Assembly: GCF_036320965.1 (NCBI RefSeq)
Contig: NC_092262.1
Coordinates: 7,406,572 to 7,470,571, forward strand
Direction of reading: 5' to 3'
DNA: 64,000 nucleotides
Source of the DNA: Panulirus ornatus
Lineage: Eukaryota > Arthropoda > Malacostraca > Decapoda > Palinuridae
Shown: positions 1-12,900 of the stretch, in pieces
Position numbering within the stretch: position 1 is the first letter of the stretch
Layout of the letters: each line of letters opens with the position of its first letter
Notes under the pieces: model-generated
What the model was told of the DNA's origin: nothing
Database searches by the model: none
What the model saw: the letters and a program-made list of their open reading frames with translations, nothing else
Made by a program: the position numbers and the translations under genes

Positions 1-385
1 ATCTCTGATGCCCATTCTCCCTGGGAACTCCTACAAAGGGGTGGCCACAGCATGAGAATTTTTTCCATAACAGGAGAACTCCAGGCTGCTGCTTAGCTTT
101 CAGTGCTTCATCTTTAACAGGCAATTGGCAGAGGGCAAATTTAGCACGTTGTTTCCAGAGGCTTCTACCTAATGTTCCAACAAACTATTTCTACCTAATG
201 CTCCCACCTAATGTTCCTACTTCCCTACTACTTCTACCTTACATTTCTACCTAATACTCTTACTTATAACTTGAAAACCACTTAAGTGCTGGCTCAATAC
301 ACAGCCATCACTAACCCTCACTATACCCAGGTGGGTAGTACCGGTTATATACTTCCCTTATTGGTGGTTGTTTACCAACTAGTCC
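1..385 (+). repeat. Repeat A copy (dispersed SINE-like body), truncated by window start
   Basis: The repeat A family begins near C-T-C-T-G-A-T-G-C-C and G-G-A-A-C-T-C-C, continues with a block like CAGGCCACTGGCAGAGGGCA, then a run of imperfect units reading C-T-A-C-C-T-A-A-T-G-(T/C)-T-C-C, and ends near CAGGTGGGTAGTACTGG. Related copies lie at 23180, 35690, 43290, 46865, 52395, 56385 and 56800. No coding potential is seen. Bases 386-809 hold nothing recognisable. Confidence 0.8.
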
Positions 386-809
386 CTACTTGTACTTCCT
401 TGTTTGGAGCAAATATGATATCTTTTTCCTTTCCAGTCTTTACTGTATAGTAAAGACTTATCTAAAAATCAATCTGCCTTACTTTGCTACTATTTGTGTT
501 GGATACATTCAGTACACATTGTTCTCTCCTAGACCTATACCATACAAGCAACATTATGAAGGCCTAGTACTCCATCAATAGCATTAATTACATGTACATA
601 ATGATTTCACTTTGTACTGTTCTTCTTGCCAAACATGAAGCATCAATTACTCAGCTGCTGTACCCCCTTGTGTCTGTGTAAATTCTGATTATGCTTAAAT
701 GTGTGTTTTAAGGACATCAATTTTCCATGACATTATTTCTAGTATTAATGTTCACACAGATTAGAAACTATTCAAAGTTGTAATTCTCAGGGATTTCTGA
801 AGTGCTTAC

Positions 810-968
810 AGTCGAAAAGAGAAGAGATTCACGTAGTTAAACTGTTTGCAGAGGAAGTTTCCTAGGATTCTGGTTGGGTAACCACAGCGGATCTGGTAAG
901 CAGACAGAAGCAAGTTGAAACACTTCACCATGTACCAGATCTGTGGTGGCCGTTTAGCATTGAATTCC
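810..968 (-). CDS. Piezo: Piezo exon E23 (last in window)
   Basis: The exon encodes [21 protein letters not shown], then [13 protein letters not shown] and [10 protein letters not shown]. These match the Piezo [24 protein letters not shown] and N-x-x-N-L-F motifs. The acceptor is TTTTCTAG|GGA and the donor CGACT|GTAAGC, phase 2. The next exon is not in the remaining 809 bases. Confidence 0.96.
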
Positions 969-3900
969 CTAGAAAATGAAATAAAAACTTGTAAAGATTA
1001 TTACTGTTAATACAGATTTTTATCCCTAAAATATAATGGAACACAATTTGTCGATGAAAATTTGTGCAAACAAAAACTACCAAACATACTTATGAATAAA
1101 CATACCTACATACGGAAACTCATGGTGAGGTGCCTGAGGATTGGCGGAATGGGTGCATAGTGCCATTGTACAAAGGCAAAGGGGATAAGAGTGAGTGCTC
1201 AAATTACAGAGGTATAAGTTTGTTGAGTATTCCTGGTAAATTATATGGGAGGGTATTGATTGAGAGGGTGAAGGCATGTACAGAGCATCAGATTGGGGAA
1301 GAGCAGTGTGGTTTCAGAAGTGGTAGAGGATGTGTGGATCAGGTGTTTGCTTTGAAGAATGTATGTGAGAAATACTTAGAAAAGCAAATGGATTTGTATG
1401 TAGCATTTATGGATCTGGAGAAGGCATATGATAGAGTTGATAGAGATGCTCTGTGGAAGGTATTAAGAATATATGGTGTGGGAGGCAAGTTGTTAGAAGC
1501 AGTGAAAAGTTTTTATCGAGGATGTAAGGCATGTGTACGTGTAGGAAGAGAGGAAAGTGATTGGTTCTCAGTGAATGTAGGTTTGCGGCAGGGGTGTGTG
1601 ATGTCTCCATGGTTGTTTAATTTGTTTATGGATGGGGTTGTAAGGGAGGTAAATGCAAGAGTCCTGGAAAGAGGGGCAAGTATGAAGTCTGTTGGGGATG
1701 AGAGAGCTTGGGAAGTGAGTCAGTTGTTGTTCGCTGATGATACAGCGCTGGTGGCTGATTCATGTGAGAAACTGCAGAAGCTGGTGACTGAGTTTGGTAA
1801 AGTGTGTGGAAGAAGAAAGTTGAGAGTAAATGTGAATAAGAGCAAGGTTATTAGGTACAGTAGGGGTGAGGGTCAAGTCAATTGGGAGGTGAGTTTGAAT
1901 GGAGAAAAACTGGAGGAAGTGAAGTGTTTTAGATATCTGGGAGTGGATCTGTCAGCGGATGGAACCATGGAAGCGGAAGTGGATCATAGGGTGGGGGAGG
2001 GGGCGAAAATTTTGGGAGCCTTGAAAAATGTGTGGAAGTCGAGAACATTATCTCGGAAAGCAAAAATGGGTATGTTTGAGGGAATAGTGGTTCCAACAAT
2101 GTTGTATGGTTGCGAGGCGTGGGCTATGGATAGAGATGTGCGCAGGAGGATGGATGTGCTGGAAATGAGATGTTTGAGGACAATGTGTGGTGTGAGGTGG
2201 TTTGATCGAGTAAGTAACGTAAGGGTAAGGGAGATGTGTGGAAATAAAAAGAGCGTGGTTGAGAGAGCAGAAGAGGGTGTTTTGAAATGGTTTGGGCACA
2301 TGGAGAGAATGAGTGAGGAGAGATTGACCAAGAGGATATATGTGTCGGAGGTGGAGGGAACGAGGAGAAGAGGGAGACCAAATTGGAGGTGGAAAGATGG
2401 AGTGAAAAAGATTTTGTGTGATCGGGGCCTGAACATGCAGGAGGGTGAAAGGAGGGCAAGGAATAGAGTGAATTGGAGTCATGTGGTATACAGGGGTTGA
2501 CGTGCTGTCAGTGGATTGAATCAAGGCATGTGAAGCGTCTGGGGTAAACCATGGAAAGCTGTGTAGGTATGTATATTTGCGTGTGTGGACGTGTGTATGT
2601 ACATGTGTATGAACGGAAACTTGTAACATGCACCCATGACCTTAGTATATCTATGCATATCTCAGATGCTTTTTTTTTCTCATAACTGCCCTACAGAAGG
2701 TTGAGAAGCAGGGTGAATAGTCCCCTAAAGAAACATAACCAAATACATTACATTCCTATCAAACCTTCCAGGATCGTCTTCTAAATACAGTCCCTTATAT
2801 CCTTTCAGTATGCCAACTGTCTTCCTCTCACTCTTATTTCCTTCTTCCTTGCTCCTGTATGTTTTTTCAACCAATTTATCATCCTTCATCCTCGTTACAT
2901 AACCTAAGCACTTCCAAGATTTCTCTTACCTAACTCTGTGATGTGAGGTCTTATGTTTTTTCATTTTTCTGACATCCTACATGTGTACATATCAAGCATT
3001 TCATATCTCATGACATCCGCTAATGCCACAAGCATCCCTCAAAAATTATCACCACTATATAACCCTAGCATCTTCTTACTGGGCTTCTTCAGCTTCAATG
3101 CTGCATTACATTAATAAGCAGGAAATAATGGACTCCTGAGTGAGAAAATCCTCAGAGAGACTGTACTCTCGTCAACAATGATGACATCACTGGATCTTGA
3201 ATCTTGTTGAACGTCTTTCTAAAGGCAAAATACATAGAAATACTTTATGGGAAAGGAAGGGATATGACCACCTTGGATCCAAAACAGTTCAAACAACAGA
3301 TTGTGCTTGTGCAGATATCTGGGCCATGCCAGCACAACAGCATGGCGAGTTCCACAAATGTGGAACACTGAACTATTGACATTGTTCCGATATCCCGAGT
3401 TATATCAAATCTATTTCTTGCATGTTTACATAATTTTTCTCTTGTCCCTTGATTTTACCACAGGAAGCAGAACAACTTGTTACTTGCAACTTTGGAGTAT
3501 GTCTATCGCAAAATCCTGTGGATATCAATGTCTACTAACTTTTAACACTCAACCTTAATTCTCACCATTTTTCCATCTCCAATCTTCAAATTGTTCCTAC
3601 TATAATTATATTTCCAATATTCTGTTACCCTTGTGGTGCAATTCTATCATACCACATCTACTTTTACTTCAACTTTATAGTATACTTATTTCAGAAAACT
3701 TATCAGTATTGCTCCATTAAGTTTTCAAGTTATCTAATAAAAATTCAGCATGGCAAAGGTGCTTCTTTACCTTTCTGTAACTGCAGGCAAAATGAAGAAC
3801 ATCCAAATGTGTATCCCAAATGTAAGTGCCACCTGTAATGCAAGCAGATATTAATAAAGAAGTACTTTCCTCACCTCTCATCTCAATACAAGTCAACGAT

Positions 3901-6900
3901 AAACATCTTTTATGCAATTCCAATTATATGGGAAAAAATATCAGCAAAATATGTACAAATATAAAAGCACTTGGCATTCACATCTCCATCTAAGAAAACG
4001 AGAGTACAGGTTGAGCACCCCTTATCCGAAATGCCTGGGACCAGAAGTGTTTTGGACTTGATTTTTTTGGATTTTGGAATATTTGCATTTACATAATATC
4101 AGTTGTTGTTCGCTGATGATACAGCGCTGGTGGCTGATTCATGTGAGAAACTGCAGAAGCTGGTGACTGAGTTTGGAAAAGTGTGTGGAAGAAGAAAGTT
4201 AAGAGTAAATGTGAATAAGAGCAAGGTTATTAGGTACAGTAGGGTTGAGGGTCAAGTCAATTGGGAGGTGAGTTTGAAAGGAGAAAAACTGGAGGAAGTG
4301 AAGTGTTTTAGATATCTGGGAGTGGATCTGGCAGTGGATGGAAACATGGAAGCGGAAGTGGATCATAGGGTGGGGGAAGGGGCGAAAATCCTGGGGGCCT
4401 TGAAGAATGTGTGGAAGTCGAGAACATTATCTCGGAAAGCAAAAATGGGTATGTTTGAAGGAATAGTGGTTCCAACAATGTTGTATGGTTGCGAGGCATG
4501 GGCTATGGATAGAGTTGTGCGCAGGAGGATGGATGTGCTGGAAATGAGATGTTTGAGGACAATGTGTGGTGTGAGGTGGTTTGATCGAGTGAGTAACGTA
4601 AGGGTAAGAGAGATGTGTGGAAATAAAAAGAGCGTGGTTGAGAGAGCAGAAGAGGGTGTTTTGAAGTGGTTTGGGCACATGGAGAGGATGAGTGAGGAAA
4701 GATTGACCAAGAGGATATATGTGTCGGAGGTGGAGGGAACAAGGAGGAGAGGGAGACCAAATTGGAGGTGGAAAGATGGAGTGAAAAAGATTTTGTGTGA
4801 TCGGGGCCTGAACATGCAGGAGGGTGAAAGGAGGGCAAGGAATAGAGTGAATTGGAGCGATGTGGTATACCGGTGTTGACGTGCTGTCAGTGGATTGAAG
4901 CAGGGCATGTGAAGCGTCTGGGGTAAACCATGGAAAGCTGTGTAGGTATGTATATTTGCGTGTGTGGACGTATGTATATACATGTGTATGGGGGGGGGGC
5001 CATTTCTTTCGTCTGTTTCCTTGCGCTACCTCGCAAACGCGGGAGACAGCGACAGTATATATAAAAAAAAAAAAAAAAAAAATATCTTGCAGATGGGACC
5101 AAAGTCTAAAAACAAAATCAATATACACATAGCCTGAAGGCAATTTATACAATATTCTCAATAATTTTGTACACAAAATAAAATTTGTGTAACAACCATC
5201 AGAAATTTAAGGTGTCAACCTCAGCCACTTATGTGGTCATTTTGTTGTTGTTTGGCATCACCTTCATTTCTAACTCTCAATTTATATACTACTGATAAGC
5301 AATCATTTTCTTACACTTAGTCACACAAGTACTGACAAGTAAAAAAGTATACGAAATACCATTAATACAATGAAAAAACGTGTTAGGTGTGGAATTTTCC
5401 ACTTGTAACATGTCGCTCAAAAAGTTTTGTAATTTGGAGCATTTTGGATTTTCAGATTTGGGATGCTCAACCTGTATGACCATCCTTCTTACCTGAAAGA
5501 TTAGCTTGCCTAAAATGAACTTCCTAAGAAAAAGGGCTCGATCCACAATGATGAGACCAAACTGCAGGATAAGCATCACAAGGAAGGGAATGGGAACTCT
5601 ATTATCTTCAAGATAGGCACTTACTCCACCATCACCTTGCTGTGTCTGCAATCCCACATTGCAGGAAATTAAAATAAATTCTTTATTGACAACTATCAAG
5701 CTGTACCGTCTTTAAATTCGCTATTAATGTAGAGAGAATATTCCATCAAATCTTTATGTCCTAAGTAAAATGGTAATACTGCCTGAAGTTCTTATGATGT
5801 ACAATATAGTGTAACCTAACCATTCCAATGTACATGATAAACTTTGAAGCTCAGGCTTTCTTTCTTTGTACAGATTATGAAAAAAATAATCAGACTAATA
5901 TCATATGCTGGCAAGGTAGGCTCAAGTTAGCTGCGAACACATTCAAAACAATGAAAATAAATACTGCATTACGAATCAACCAGTTAAATTTCAACACAAT
6001 GATTAATGTTTCTGATCAAGGTATTAAAACAAAGAAGGTAAAGCAAATTGAAATTGCAATGTAACAATTCATAAATACTACAAGCTCAGGTACAGTACTT
6101 GGGAGTTATGATTAGCCAAAATGTTAGTGGAAAAGCTGATGAGATTAAGGTGATTCCAAGAAAAATTGAAGTTCACTGAAAATTCTTTTGCATGATTAAA
6201 ACAAGTTTTCAGTGCACAAGGAGCTTGCATGATTAAGCATGATATATCGATGGGACAGGATAATCGAACACTGAAAAGTAAGGATGCTCAGTATAGTTGA
6301 AATTATCATATATGAAGATGTAGAAAAGGATAAGCAATGTAAATAGATCAATATAAAGATGCACAAACAAGTTTATTACAACTATATTTCCATGTAGAAT
6401 GCATGGCTGATGTGGAGCTGCTCAAGAAGATATATATGGCAGGATAGTTGAGGGCACAAAGAGAAGAGACGAGGCCACAAAAGTTATTGAAAGACCGAGT
6501 CAAGTGATTAAAGTTTTAAGTACTTCATATGAAGATGCCAGATGATAAATACATTTCAACACCATCTATACCCACATTCCTCCTCTGGAATGTCTCTCTC
6601 CAATATACCAAATTCTCTTTTCTTACTTAACTCTACTTCATCTTGAGACTTCTATTCCAACATGATCCACAACTTGTTTCTTACAATACTCTCTCCTCTT
6701 ACAAAACTTCATTCTAGTATTCTCAGAGAGCTGTCTAACACACATTTTCACTCCTTGTACACACTATCTATTTTGCACTATGACAACTCCTTCCAGCATT
6801 GTTTATCATTTTATATATCCTTTCAACTGTTTCCAAAGATGCACTATGTTTTCCTTTAATTATATATACGCCACCCTTTTAACACATCCAGTCACAGTTT

Positions 6901-9900
6901 TATTTTTTCGATTCTTTGCCCTCCATTCGCCTTCATTTTCTGGAAAACATAGCTTCTCCTTTAAAACTCTCTAACCTACCAACGTTCTTATATTCACTTT
7001 CCAACACACTGTACCTCTTTCCATAAATTATACATGCATACTAGAAACCTCCCTGGCAGCCTCTAACAATGTAGACTTCAAAACTGCTTCCACATCATCT
7101 CAACTTGGCCCCATATTTCAGATCCTCTTAGCTTTACTAGAAACATCTGTTGGGCAAGATTCACAGTTTCATTCCTCAACTTTTTTATTCGTAATTCTCA
7201 TCTTTTCTTTCATATTCAAAGTCCTACATCTCCTACATCAGAGATAATCTTTATATTACTACCATGTGATATATCTCCTCCAATAACTCTCTAAATCATA
7301 TATCATGCACACAACATATACTGTATTCCTTCTACCAAAAACAAAATCAAGCTCTTGACCACCCAGTGTCTGCACAATATGCATTTGTGTATTTTCAAAA
7401 TTTCAAACACCAGTAACAGTTATTAACTATGTTTAATCATGGATACCAAAAATGCTTTTATATGACTTTTTTAATTCAAAGTTTAAAAGTTCATCAAAAT
7501 ATAAACTATTCTTAGGGACCCTATTCCGTACTCTGTGACAAATCTGCAAACTGTTGGTTAACCTTTAGTGTAATTCATAAAAACATACCACATGTGTTTA
7601 TACATCTTAAATGTAATGGATAAGACTACCATTTTGACCTATCAGCTATGGCATATCACTGCCCATTTCTGGAGATAAATGTGGTTTGTCAGTTGTTTGT
7701 GTTCTACATATGATGAAACAAGAGTAAACATGTACAGCAATCTATGTAATTCATGTAATCACAAACAGGATTCTTCACCCAGAGCTGAAAAAAAAAAAAA
7801 AAAAAAATACAAACTTCATAACTGGCTCCATAATGAAATTACCAGCCAACCTGACTATCACCCTTCTAAGCTACCACACATCAAAAAATATCTTATTTGT
7901 ATGCTGTCATTTAGCATGTAACTGAATAATGCACAATGACTCAGGACCCCACTCACCCATACAAACTTTTGTGTGCACTTTTTTTTTTTAAACTAAATAC
8001 TTCTAACCACCATTCCTTTCTCTGCATACATAATGGACTCTCTTCCATTGTCATTTACACTAAGGACTCCACCCACTCACACTCACATTATATCCTCAAA
8101 TGCTGCATCACCCACTCTAAAATTTAAATCCCTGAACACTAAGATTCATTCTCTTGCATCAAAACTGCTGAAGCACTCATGCACCTCCTCCAAGAGGCAC
8201 TCTTTTTCTTCACTCCACTCACTACCAGATAAATAAGCAGCAGTCCCCACCTCTTGCTATCAACTATTCATCCTAACCCAATGATCCTAAATTTGTTTCC
8301 TTATACTTTCAAACACTACCAAAGCTCCTCTTTCATTTTAAGTGCCACCCCTTCCCCTCTCACTAACCCCAAAAAACATTACCAAGTCAATCTTTTCCCT
8401 TCTATACAACATACATTTCACCGAGCCAAAACATCCGGGTTCCTCTCATCAAACAACACCTTTGCTTCCCTTTCATCCGGTTACATCTATACAAACACAG
8501 ACAAACTAGCCTTAGACTTTGGGGAAAAGTCCTTGCTTGGCTCTTTCTTTCGTTCCTGTTTTTGGAAAGTGCAAATACAAGAGGGGAGGGTTTCTAGCTT
8601 CCAACACCTACACATCAAATATATCTGTAGAATTCTTATTTTCCCTGTCCCCATGATTACAGGAAACAAGAAAAACATATATAATACCATCCACGTAGAA
8701 TCTGGTGAACATCATGTTGCCATTTTCTCAGCAGTGAAAGAAAATCATATCCATCAGGAAAGGCTGCATAAGACAGACACCAGAACAGAAAGCAAGGGAC
8801 AAAATGTTGCATGCAACTGAAAAATAATCAAAATCTTCAAAAGCATTTGATGTGGCATACAAACAATTGACATGCATGATGTACTATTCCTAAGCATGGG
8901 AAACCCAAAATGTGAAGATGTTTAATGCTACTGATTGTTTCAGAATTAAGCATTAATGTGAAATCTATAGGGTAATATGTCTTTTACTGCAAACTGTTTT
9001 GACCAGCCTGAGCCTCCCTGCCTTGTCATAGTCATAAGTTAGACGACTGACTATCTTATGCTGAAAAGAACAAAATGTCTGTACATGTAAAAATAAAGCG
9101 TAATATATTTTCATGGTACGAAATTTTTTTTTGCATCATTTAGAAATTCCAACAGAATAAGCACTGAAACTTACACCAAAAGCTGAGAATCCAAATATAA
9201 GTACGAAGAAGTTAAAGAAATCACAGAAAAACATGTAGGCATAGACATCCACCGAGACCTGAGACTCTTGATGAAGGAGAGCACCCAGAAAAGAATGAAC
9301 CTTATCCACAAGCCGGTGGGCCCTGGGGATGAAGAAAAAAAAAGCATTGGACTGGTTATGAGCAAGTGAATATATGTAGAAATATTCATTTATCTATTAT
9401 ACATAATTGCAGTTTCCTCCTTCAGTGAGGTAGTACCAGGAAACAGACGAAGAATGGCCCATCCACTCATACACATGTATAAACACCCACATACACAACA
9501 TGCATAACATACATATAAGCAGACATTACATACATACACATGTACGCATTCATACTTGCTTGCTTTCATGCATTCCAGTCACTGCCCCACCCCACAGGAA
9601 AACGGCATTGCTATCCTGCTTCAGCGAGGCAGCGCCAAGAATACAGACAAAAAGGCCAGGTTAGTTCACTCTCAGTCTCTAGCTGTCATGCATAATTCAC
9701 TGAAACCACAGCTCCCTTTCCACATCCACACTGCACAGGCCTTTCCATAGTTTACCCAAGATGCTTCACATGCCCTGGTACAGTCCACTGACAACACGTC
9801 AACCCCGGTATACCACATCATTCCAATTCACTAATCCTTGCACGTTTAGGCCCCAATTGCTCAATCTTTTTCACTCCATCCTTCCACCTCCAATTTGGTC

Positions 9901-12900
9901 TCCCGCTTCTTGTTCCCTCCACCTCTGACGCATATATTCTCTTTGTCAATCTGTCCTCACTCATGTAGAAATATACAAAAATACAATTCTCCAGTATCAT
10001 CTATATGAATTCAACATTTCATAAGACCCTTCATAGAGCAACTTCCACTGAGGACACTGCACACTTCTGCAGGGAAGCAGGGATAAGGCTGTCTTCTTCC
10101 ATAGTAAAAATGGTGACCAAAAATAATGCAAATGGATGCAAACTGCATTTGTTTACTAAAGCTGGCATTTCATATTTTTCTTGATCTATAAAAGTTACTC
10201 ATTTCCCATATCAGCATGGCAGTGCCTGGAACAAAGAAATGGTCTCATTCACCACGTCAACTCTCTAGGTGTCACATATCCAGGAACCACAAAACTTTGT
10301 GGTTTGCCTCGACTGCTTCAATGCCATGGCTGAGCCACAAGACAGTGCATCATCCCCTGTAAACTACATGGCTCCAGCTCACTCTATCCCTTGCACACCT
10401 CACACCCTCAAGCATATTTACGTTCTGAGCCTTCATTTACCCCTTTTCATCATCTTTCCACTTTTCACGTGTATACTCAGTCATATTTTCTTCACTTGTA
10501 ATCTCCAAATGTCCAAAACATTTCAGCACAACCTCTTCAGCTCTCTCATACATTATCCTCTTACTACCACAACTTTGTGTGTATTCATTCAGATTATTCC
10601 ACATGTCTATTACTATCCAAAAAAAAGGTTTTCCTTATATCCTTCCCAACTCATGCCAATCTATTGTTATGCCATCTGTTGCAACAATACATTTCAAAGA
10701 ACTGGTCTATGTTAAGATCACAGGGACCCCAGGATTATTTGAAGGAAGTCCTCACGTCTCATCCATCCTCCTTTTCTCAATGCAATTAGTTCAAGTTCTC
10801 TCCTCTCCCTGTACTTCATCTCTTACCTCTGAAACCATTCATCACAAATCAAAGGATTTTCTAGCAGTTATGCATTCCTTTGTTAGTAGAAAGAAAATCC
10901 AACTTCATATTTCTGAAATGCAATCTAGGCAGTGAACCTGTTAACATTATAGAGCAGCTGATGGAATACAACTGAAAACGCAACAGATCATGCAAATAAA
11001 CTGTTGATAGCTTTACTTCACATAACAGATACAGAGAACTTTAGATCAAAGGAAAGAAGGCCTACGACAGAAATAAAGAAAAACAAGGAAGAAGTTATGG
11101 ATATACAATAGATCACACACACACACTGGAAATTACAGACAATAGATATACAAGAAAAAGAAAAGCCCTGAGAACTGTGCATGTGCACAATGGAGGATGT
11201 AACATCAGAGAGAGTGGCTATTCTGTTAATACATCTAGAGAGAAAATCTAATCTACCTAAACTGTATATCAATACAAAAAAAAGAAAATTTTTCAGAGGC
11301 TTATGTTCCACAGCAGAGAGAGAGAATACCTGTATAGACTTTCAATGCACAACTAATAATATATATCAGAAAGACACTAGTGTATACAACACCTTAACAG
11401 TCTTCCTGGGGTAGACAAACAAGCTGACAATACATATTATTTTTGAAGTTAGCAGTCAAAACAGATTAGAAAAAATTACTTAAATCCACGTAAGAAATGA
11501 ACTACAGGTTGTAAATACTTCACGTTAGCACAGATATCCACAAAATGAACATGGTAATATTGGATCAGTATATTGAATATCACAAGGAACAAGGTTCTAT
11601 CAAATCTACAAAAACCCATTTTTTAAACAATGATAGTCTCAACCTCTAAATTCTGATGATTATGCAATGTTTAGCACATCTCTACAAAGACTATCATTAT
11701 ATAATACAACTATATGGAAAAAGTTATTGCAAATTGTTTCAAAGAAAAAGGGGATAAAGATAAACTGTCCAGACAGCACAGAGCTTACTAATCTATGTCT
11801 CTGATACCCATGTCCTCCAGGAACTCCCAAACCACAGCAAGTGTGTCTACAGTTATCCGTCCTCACATGCCTCCCTAAAATCCACCGTTCCACACATTCT
11901 TCCACCAACTCTCTCTCTCCAGTACTCTTTCACTCTGTTTTCTCATGTCACAGGTGGTCTTAATCTCCCACCAAACCCTTTAATTGTCCTATCATACACT
12001 CCCCATCTTGCATTCTTCCCACATGCCCAAACCATCTCAAAGACTTCACACAGACTCCACCACTCCAAAATTCATATCCCTTGTGTCCCTTTGCATTCCC
12101 TACCATATATTTCTCATTCTACCTAGTCATACCACGTGCTCCACAGCCTGGATTCCTGACCTCTGCGACTCATTCCATGTCCTGGCTACATAGGTCAAGG
12201 TCAGGAGAACTATGCTGTCTTAATCCTATCTTTACTTTCATACTTACACCAATACCCTTCCTAATTCTATTAAGGGAACCAATGCCCAAACCATCTCAAA
12301 GACTTCACACAGACTCCACCACTCCAAAATTCATATCCCTTGTGTCCCTTTGCATTCCCTACCATATATTTCTCATTCTACCTAGTCATACCACGTGCTC
12401 CACAGCCTGGATTCCTGACCTCTGCGACTCATTCCATGTCCTGGCTACATAGGTCAAGGTCAGGAGAACTATGCTGTCTTAATCCTATCTTTACTTTCAT
12501 ACACCAATACCCTTCCTAATTCTATTAAGGGAACCAATGACTCTTCTACCCTCTACAGCTCTCTCCCTTTCATATCTTTCCATATCACCTAACTCATCCA
12601 AGATAGCTTCCAAATACTAAAATTGTCAACTTTTCCAGTCTTTCTAACCCACTACACTTTCTTCTCTCATTCTGTAGACTTTACAAAATCTGTTTCTTTT
12701 CTAACACAAATACCTTATTCACATTTACCTTCACTGCACATGCTTACATACATCATAAAACATGCAAACTGTAACTCTTTTTCACTCACCAAGCAACACA
12801 ATATCTTCCATAAGCAGGACTGTCACTAGCCACCATACCTCACCACCACAATCCATCTCTGCTCCCCCAATCCCTAGTTTTGCTTTCATCTCTCATCACT

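Noticed and set aside
1130..2500. Retroviral, Penelope-like or telomerase-type reverse transcriptase
   Set aside because: The endonuclease type, the motif order and the A-rich 3' end fit an APE-type LINE. There are no LTRs, no integrase and no GIY-YIG domain.
8254..8820. Open frame of 188 codons
   Set aside because: It spans antisense LINE remnant, an antisense SINE fragment and unrelated sequence. No part resembles a known domain.
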